DNA of 11,421 nt from Desulfobacterales bacterium. GTDB taxonomy: Bacteria; Desulfobacterota; Desulfobacteria; Desulfobacterales; Desulfobacteraceae. Where the stretch lies: assembly GCA_022361535.1 (NCBI GenBank), contig JAKSAU010000027.1, positions 1-11,421 on the forward strand, read 5' to 3'. Positions 6,850-11,421 of the stretch are shown in pieces (position 1 is the stretch's first letter; every line of letters starts with the position of its first letter). Both the position numbers and the translations under genes were made by a program. Under the pieces are notes generated by a model. It was not told the DNA's origin and searched no databases. It saw only the letters and a program-made list of their open reading frames with translations.

Positions 6850-7374
6850 TTATGATAGGATGTTTGGTATTTTTTCAACATTTTCCGAATCCACTTCAAC
6901 ACCAGCGTATTGACCGAGGAGGTCAATTTTGACAATTACCCTTCCATGGCCTTTATGCTCAAAGAATTCACCCCGTAACCCTGCCATGGGGCCTTCCAGA
7001 ATCATTACCGGATCCCCTTTTTTCAACTGTACTATGGAACCTGTTATTAAATCCTGGCCAGCTGAGGTCAGCAGCTTTAAAGATTCGATATGTTGCTCCG
7101 GAACCGGCACAGGACCCTGGGTACTACCCAGGAGCCGGACAGCACCGGTGGTTTTTAAAATCTGAAGCTGGTCTGCAGACGCGGTTGTGGATTTGACAAA
7201 AATATAGCCGGGAAAAAGCGGTATCTCAATCATCATCTTCCGATCTTTACGTCGGCTTTGCTTTCGCATTTTCGGAAGAAAGGCGTCTATTTTTTTTTTA
7301 CAGATGCTGCTATATACAGTCTGCTCAAAATTGCTCCGGGTCAGCAGTGCAAACCATTGCGTTTCATTTTTCAT
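6850..7374 (-). CDS. Specialised NusG paralogue (RfaH/UpxY-type antiterminator)
   Basis: A 174-residue NusG-family protein. The NGN domain (about 5-105) has WFALLTRSNFEQTV at 7-20, FLP at 32-34 and the hallmark PLFPGYIFVK (52-61), which binds the RNA polymerase clamp helices. The C-terminal KOW domain (about 118-170) contains KKGDPVMILEGPMAGLRG. RfaH and UpxY proteins act on particular long polysaccharide or surface operons, suppressing pausing and Rho termination, whereas NusG acts globally. The divergent TRSNFE in place of the usual TxPxxE, and the setting away from secE/rplK, point to a specialised paralogue. Its ATG overlaps the lptD stop (ATGA), with AGGAGAG about 11 nt upstream, so it is co-translated with lptD. 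This suggests a link to envelope gene expression, but its target is unknown; no ops-like element is obvious here. Confidence 0.85.
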   Translation of the reverse strand: MKNETQWFALLTRSNFEQTVYSSICKKKIDAFLPKMRKQSRRKDRKMMIEIPLFPGYIFVKSTTASADQLQILKTTGAVRLLGSTQGPVPVPEQHIESLKLLTSAGQDLITGSIVQLKKGDPVMILEGPMAGLRGEFFEHKGHGRVIVKIDLLGQYAGVEVDSENVEKIPNILS

Positions 7375-9659
7375 TGACTGCCGAACTCTCCTATGCCTTT
7401 CAAGGTCACCATAAAAGCAAATGATTTGTCCGCAGATTCATCTTTGAATTCAAGCAAGAATCCCCAACACTCTTTGTCTATTTTAAGCCCGGCCCGGGTT
7501 TCAATGGTGGTTTTGTCATCCAGATCGCTCTCAAAAGAATAGTAAGCCAGCAGATAATCCAGAATTTGTGCGTTGAACCTTGTATACCAGGTATGGGTAT
7601 AGCTTGTAGTGTTACTCCCTGACAGATAGGGGTCCTCTTTTGAATATCTGTAAGAAGTATAAATACTGTCCCCACGGTTGTCTTTAACCGTTGCCCCAAC
7701 CTTTATTTCCGTAAAGTGATACGTATAAGGATCAAATGCAATATCACCGTCTGTGCTGAAATAGGTGAAAGGATATAGTTCGTATTTCAGTCTGACAGCT
7801 CGCCAGGGACGGCCTTCGGCGTCTTCTCCATCCCTTTCATCACGAATGCTGTAGCTTTGATAAAGCTTAAACCATGCAAGTTCCTTGTAGGTGCTGTCTA
7901 TAGTACCGTCTTCTTTTTCGACTTCTTTTTTGGCTGTGAAGGTGTTGGTCAAAGACCAGGTGAGCATATTTTTTTCATCAATTTCATCGATGGAATCAAA
8001 GTAAGGCAGGTCATCCTGGGACTCTGTAGGAATGAAATCATATTCCAGTTTAGGGGCAATTTCGTGTTTGATTTTTTGGGCAAACTCAGAATCAAGGATA
8101 AATACCCGGCTTAAGCTGGTGGAAAGATCAGCCCCAAGATCATACAGGCCGCGGGTACGAAAATCCGAATCATCGCCTGTGTTGTCTGTAAAGTTGTCTG
8201 TGTGCCAGGCCGTTCCCCTGACACCTAAATAAGGTTCAAAGAAAAAGGATTTTCCAAGAGACGTGGGATAATAAAAAACCGGATGGGCATCGATTCGTCT
8301 CCCGTTGATTTTTATATCCTCTCTGTCTGTTGAAACCGTTGAATCTGTTGTGTCCTGTCTGTAAAAGGATCTGAACTCCGAATCCAGTTTGTAATAAAAG
8401 CCGGATTCACCGATTTTCTGCCGGGAGGCATCAAACTCAATGCTGGGAAGCGTCTGCAGCGTTGTGTCATCCTCATTATTTTGCCTGGCCACTACATTAT
8501 CATACCAAAGACCTTGCATATTCAGGCTGTAATTGGACCATGATTTGCTGACCAAAAGGCTGTTTTTACGGGTCGTGTCATCATACTCATCCAGACTACG
8601 GCCAAATATTTCTTCAAATTGGGCATTGGATCTATCATACCCGGTTAATCCCTCCCTGAATTCCAGCAGGTAATCTGCATCCGACACATAATCCAGATCA
8701 AGTTTTGCATTGAATCCGTGGTCCAGTTCCTGGTTGTGTTTCATCTTTAACCAGTAACGGTCTTTGTTGGTTCTAGGGTCTGTGGATGTAAAACTGTATT
8801 TTTCGTTTTCAGCGGTGCCGTCACCAAGTTTATCATCATTTAGATAGTCGGCCATAATCATGCCTTTGGATTTGGCCGAAAGTACATACCTGTATTCTCC
8901 TGCCACTTTTACGCCCCTGTCGGACATATAATGGGCATACACAGTGGCATCTGTGTTTCTGGAGAGAGCTATGAAAAGGGGCTGTTCGTATTCGAAACCT
9001 TTGCGGTCGGAAGAGCCGATAATAGGAAAAAGAAGCCCGGTCTGTCTTTTGGTTTTAACAGGGAACACCAGGTAAGGGGAATACATGACCGGCATTTTTT
9101 TTGCCCAAAGGGCGGTGTGGCTTGCGGTACCGTAGCCTTCTACTGTTACCTTAATATCCCTTCCTGTAATTTTCCAGGCCGGTGTATCCCCTTGACATGT
9201 AGTAATGGAACCTTTTTCTGCATCATAGGTGAACTCACCGGTTTTTCTTAAATTCTCACCGGAGATATAATAGTTACCGTCCTGTATAAATATGGTACCT
9301 TTATTAATAGTGCCTTTTTCCGTGAGCAGGTTAACCTGCATGGCATTGCAGGTAATGGTGTCCTCACCTGATATAAACAAAACGTTTCCTTGGGCAAAGG
9401 CTTCCTTGGTCTTGTTGGAGAATTCTACATAGTCTGCCTCAAGCCTGGTCTTTCCCCCGGTTATAACGACATCGTCTTCAGCAATGTACAACTCTTTTTC
9501 GTTATCATAGGTTACTGCCAGGGCTGAGATATTCCAAGACACCTCTTTGGGATTTTCCGTCTTGGGCATGGCAAAGGCATAGGTGATTGAGAACAGCCAG
9601 AGTAATAAGGTGCACAGCACTGGCAACAGCAGTCTTTTCCGCGAAGACATAAGGTACAT
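7371..9659 (-). CDS. lptD: LPS-assembly protein LptD (OstA/Imp), outer-membrane translocon
   Basis: LptD is the outer-membrane beta-barrel that, with lipoprotein LptE, inserts lipopolysaccharide into the outer leaflet. I take ATG 9659-9657 as the start because AGGA lies 5 nt upstream. This gives 762 aa with a signal peptide: basic MSSRKR, hydrophobic LLLPVLCTLLLWLFSITYAFA, cleavage after AFA near residue 30. The frame extends to ATG 9686 and TTG 9689 but without a ribosome site. After the signal comes the periplasmic OstA jellyroll domain (about 40-165), then family motifs: TTCQGDTPAW (near 154), MPVMYSPYLVFP and the RQTGLLFP segment that begins the barrel. The remainder is acidic, aromatic beta-barrel strands ending in FMVTLKGIGEFGSQ. 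Cysteines remain at about 104, 155 and 731; the E. coli CC pair near the C-terminus is a single Cys here. Length and layout are normal. It leads a two-gene unit with the NusG-like gene. Confidence 0.95.
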   Translation of the reverse strand: MYLMSSRKRLLLPVLCTLLLWLFSITYAFAMPKTENPKEVSWNISALAVTYDNEKELYIAEDDVVITGGKTRLEADYVEFSNKTKEAFAQGNVLFISGEDTITCNAMQVNLLTEKGTINKGTIFIQDGNYYISGENLRKTGEFTYDAEKGSITTCQGDTPAWKITGRDIKVTVEGYGTASHTALWAKKMPVMYSPYLVFPVKTKRQTGLLFPIIGSSDRKGFEYEQPLFIALSRNTDATVYAHYMSDRGVKVAGEYRYVLSAKSKGMIMADYLNDDKLGDGTAENEKYSFTSTDPRTNKDRYWLKMKHNQELDHGFNAKLDLDYVSDADYLLEFREGLTGYDRSNAQFEEIFGRSLDEYDDTTRKNSLLVSKSWSNYSLNMQGLWYDNVVARQNNEDDTTLQTLPSIEFDASRQKIGESGFYYKLDSEFRSFYRQDTTDSTVSTDREDIKINGRRIDAHPVFYYPTSLGKSFFFEPYLGVRGTAWHTDNFTDNTGDDSDFRTRGLYDLGADLSTSLSRVFILDSEFAQKIKHEIAPKLEYDFIPTESQDDLPYFDSIDEIDEKNMLTWSLTNTFTAKKEVEKEDGTIDSTYKELAWFKLYQSYSIRDERDGEDAEGRPWRAVRLKYELYPFTYFSTDGDIAFDPYTYHFTEIKVGATVKDNRGDSIYTSYRYSKEDPYLSGSNTTSYTHTWYTRFNAQILDYLLAYYSFESDLDDKTTIETRAGLKIDKECWGFLLEFKDESADKSFAFMVTLKGIGEFGSQ

Positions 9660-9662
9660 GGG

Positions 9663-9666
9663 CGTC
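9663..9666 (-). promoter_or_regulatory. Ribosome binding site that fixes the lptD start
   Basis: The minus strand reads ACAGGACGCCCATG, placing AGGA 5-6 nt before the ATG at 9659-9657. Upstream in-frame ATG 9686 and TTG 9689 sit in AT-rich DNA without a Shine-Dalgarno. The shorter start also gives a conventional signal peptide. Confidence 0.6.
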
Positions 9667-9701
9667 CTGTTTAATAAATTGCACATCAATTAAAATTACT
9701 G

Positions 9702-9731
9702 TATAAAGCCATTTTATAGGCTAAAAGTCAA
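9702..9731 (-). promoter_or_regulatory. Candidate promoter for lptD
   Basis: On the minus strand TTGACT (plus 9726-9731) has a -10-like TTTATA (plus 9702-9707) 18 nt downstream; a second AT box, TATAAA (plus 9713-9718), lies between them. The two boxes form an inverted repeat (TATAAA-5 nt-TTTATA). The -35 is good and the -10 is weak, so the exact start of transcription is uncertain. Confidence 0.35.
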
Positions 9732-9757
9732 GACCGCGGCTAAAAATTGCCTTTAGG

Positions 9758-9796
9758 TCCGGAACCTGGAAATGAAAGCTATAATACAGGACCGGA
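9758..9796 (+). promoter_or_regulatory. Candidate -10 box within an inverted repeat upstream of the cysteine synthase fusion gene
   Basis: A perfect TATAAT lies at 9780-9785, 34 nt before the ATG. No good -35 exists at 16-18 nt spacing. Instead the box is flanked by an imperfect inverted repeat: TCCGGAACCT at 9758-9767 and AGGACCGGA at 9788-9796. Another near-palindrome, AGGTCCGGAACCT (9755-9767), covers the -35 position. This arrangement suggests a regulator-dependent promoter. Binding by a specific factor cannot be inferred from the sequence. Confidence 0.35.
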
Positions 9797-9819
9797 AAGC
9801 CAACTATGAAAGGATAAAA

Positions 9820-11421
9820 ATGTTCGCCTCCGTCATCGATTCAATCGGCAACACCCCGCTTGTTGAAATACAAAAGCTCAATTCTGTACCTGGTGTTAAG
9901 ATCCTTGCCAAACTCGAATACATGAATCCCGGCGGCTCCATCAAAGATAGGGCTGCCCTGTATATGATCAACCAGGCAGAGGCAGACGGAGAACTAACCC
10001 CCGAAAAGACCGTTATTGAGGCCACTTCAGGGAATACAGGCATAGGCCTTGCCATGATCTGTGCGGTAAAAGGATATAAGATCGCACTGACTATGGCTGA
10101 GAACGCCAGTGAAGAGCGCAAACGAATCCTGAAAGCCAGGGGTGCTAAGATAATTCTTACGCCCAGGCATATGGGCTCTGATGGGGCCATTGAAGAAGCC
10201 TATCGTCTGGCACGGGAGTACCCTGATCGATATTTTCTTACTGACCAATACAACAATGATGCCAACTGGAAGGCCCACTATCATACTACAGGCCCTGAAA
10301 TCATGGAGCAGACGGGCGGCCAGGTGACTTCAGTTGTCGCCACTGTGGGTACCTCAGGCACGCTTATGGGGCTGTCCCGGTATTTCAAGGAAAAAGATGC
10401 CGACATCCAGATTGTCTGCGCCGAGCCCTATCTTGGTCACGGCATCCAAGGCTTAAAAAATATGAAGGAATCCTATACGCCTGAAATTTTTGATAGGTCT
10501 GTTCTTGATACTTGTGTGCATATTGACGATGATACAGCGTTTGAAACTGCCAGGAATCTGGCAAAAAGCGAAGGCTTGTTTGTGGGCATGAGTTCCGGGG
10601 CGGCCATGGCTGTTGCCCTGGAAGAGGCAAAACGTATTGAAAAAGGTGTTGTTGTTGCCATTCTTCCTGACTCCGGGGAAAGATACCTATCTACAGACCT
10701 GTTTTCCGTAAAGAAGAATATTCATTTGAACCTGTACAATTCTTTGACCCGGAAAAAGGAACCGTTTGGCCCTGAGGGCGACAAAGATATCGGCATTTAT
10801 ACCTGCGGCCCTACGATTCATAGGCGGCTTAACATCGGGCAGTTCCGGCGTTATGTGTTTACGGATCTGCTCATCCGTTATCTTGAATACCAAGACTTTA
10901 AAGTGAACCATGTGGTTAACATAACGGATTATGACGATAAAACCATTGAGGGGGCAAGGGCTGCTAAAACAAACCTGGACGTATTCACCAATCCCCATCT
11001 GGAACGGTTTAAATCTGATCTAGACCGATTGGGAGTTCGAAAAGCCCAGGCTTACCCCAAAGTATCTGAGCATTTTGGGGAAATGACGGATTTGACCCGC
11101 AAACTGATTAATCAAAATCATGCCTATGAAAAACTGCATTCGGTTTATTTTGATCTGTCAAGCCTCAGCGGATACGGGCAGTTGTCCAAGGTGGATGTAA
11201 ATAAAATCAGGCTGGGTGCAACAGTGGACCTGGATGAATATGAAAAGCAGAACCCAAGGGATTTTACCTTGCTAAAGCGGGTTAAATTGTCGGAACTCAA
11301 ACAAGGGGTGGGGATAAAAACTGAGTGGGGTAATGTGCGCCCATCCCTTCATTTGCAATGTGCGGCTATTGCAACAGCTTATTTGGGAAATGACTTTGAT
11401 ATCCATACCGGCAGCCGGGAA
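9820..11421 (+). CDS. Cysteine synthase fused to a cysteinyl-tRNA-synthetase-like domain, 3' end outside window (partial)
   Basis: Start ATG 9820 is preceded by AGGA with 5 nt spacing; the frame is open for 534 codons to the window end. Residues 1-300 form a complete O-acetylserine sulfhydrylase (CysK/CysM type), making cysteine from O-acetylserine and sulfide: SIGNTPLV (8-15), PGGSIKDR (37-44, PLP lysine K42), TSGNTG (69-74), GTSGT phosphate loop (177-181), GMSSGAA (256-262) and PDSGERYLST. From about residue 303 it becomes a class I CysRS fold: LYNSLTRKKEPF, CGPT (329-332), NITDYDDK (367-374), then NPRDFTLLK and RPSLHLQC (507-514). Predicted zinc ligands C329 and C514 are present; the His and Glu ligands lie past the edge. 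HIGH is replaced by NIGQ (338-341), and the Trp of the usual GWHIEC is Leu510. It may be a bifunctional cysteine-making and -charging enzyme, or a MshC-like ligase for a non-tRNA acceptor. No break in frame separates the two parts. Confidence 0.9.
   Translation, partial: MFASVIDSIGNTPLVEIQKLNSVPGVKILAKLEYMNPGGSIKDRAALYMINQAEADGELTPEKTVIEATSGNTGIGLAMICAVKGYKIALTMAENASEERKRILKARGAKIILTPRHMGSDGAIEEAYRLAREYPDRYFLTDQYNNDANWKAHYHTTGPEIMEQTGGQVTSVVATVGTSGTLMGLSRYFKEKDADIQIVCAEPYLGHGIQGLKNMKESYTPEIFDRSVLDTCVHIDDDTAFETARNLAKSEGLFVGMSSGAAMAVALEEAKRIEKGVVVAILPDSGERYLSTDLFSVKKNIHLNLYNSLTRKKEPFGPEGDKDIGIYTCGPTIHRRLNIGQFRRYVFTDLLIRYLEYQDFKVNHVVNITDYDDKTIEGARAAKTNLDVFTNPHLERFKSDLDRLGVRKAQAYPKVSEHFGEMTDLTRKLINQNHAYEKLHSVYFDLSSLSGYGQLSKVDVNKIRLGATVDLDEYEKQNPRDFTLLKRVKLSELKQGVGIKTEWGNVRPSLHLQCAAIATAYLGNDFDIHTGSRE

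Noticed and set aside
9660..9689. Longer lptD start at ATG 9686 or TTG 9689
   Set aside because: No Shine-Dalgarno upstream, while ATG 9659 has AGGA at 5-6 nt and gives a normal signal peptide.
9747..9785. TTGCCT at 9747-9752 as -35 partner of TATAAT 9780-9785
   Set aside because: The spacer would be 27 nt, far outside the usable range for a sigma-70 promoter.
9804..10190. Minus-strand open frame of 128 codons
   Set aside because: Antisense to the cysteine synthase domain, where the plus frame carries the PLP lysine and TSGNTG motifs.
1..11421. Mobile elements, CRISPR arrays, tRNA or rRNA genes
   Set aside because: No transposase or integrase motifs, no regularly spaced repeats and no cloverleaf or rRNA-like sequence were seen on either strand.

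Overview
The window reads as chromosomal DNA from a Gram-negative, sulfate-reducing-type deltaproteobacterium (Desulfobacterota, probably Desulfobacteraceae). The outer-membrane LPS translocon gene lptD shows a Gram-negative cell. A holB-ricT-metG block, an HU/IHF-type gene and the style of the proteins fit Desulfobacterales. The genus assignment is an inference from protein flavour, not from a search. No phage, transposon, CRISPR, tRNA or rRNA sequence was seen.

Layout. Everything from position 1 to about 9.66 kb is on the minus strand and closely packed; the last 1.6 kb is a divergent plus-strand gene. In the order of minus-strand transcription (right to left) the genes are: lptD (LPS assembly), a NusG/RfaH/UpxY-type elongation-factor paralogue coupled to it by an ATGA overlap, an HU/IHF-family DNA-binding protein with its own candidate promoter, holB (DNA polymerase III delta'), ricT (PSP1-domain Fe-S protein), metG (methionyl-tRNA synthetase, ATGA-coupled to ricT), a membrane-anchored penicillin-binding transpeptidase, and the first 397 codons of a very long GlmS-like class II glutamine amidotransferase that runs off the left edge. 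The holB-ricT-metG order resembles the holB-yaaT(ricT)...metS region of Bacillus and is probably an old gene neighbourhood.

The plus-strand gene at the right is the most striking item. It is a complete cysteine synthase domain (PLP enzyme, about residues 1-300) fused in frame, with almost no linker, to a cysteinyl-tRNA-synthetase-like domain that continues beyond the window. The synthetase part keeps the fold signatures (CGPT, NITDYDDK, two zinc-ligand cysteines), but its HIGH motif is NIGQ and the active-site Trp of the WHxxC segment is Leu. The enzyme may make cysteine and pass it directly to an adenylating domain, either for tRNA or, as in the CysRS paralogue MshC, for a non-tRNA acceptor.

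Other points of interest are the GlmS-like protein, whose presumed N-terminal nucleophile cysteine lies at residue 46 and whose amidotransferase domain carries large insertions; two tandem terminator-like hairpins between metG and the PBP gene that face the wrong way for the operon; and the coupling of a specialised NusG paralogue to lptD. Intergenic gaps are all shorter than 170 bases.
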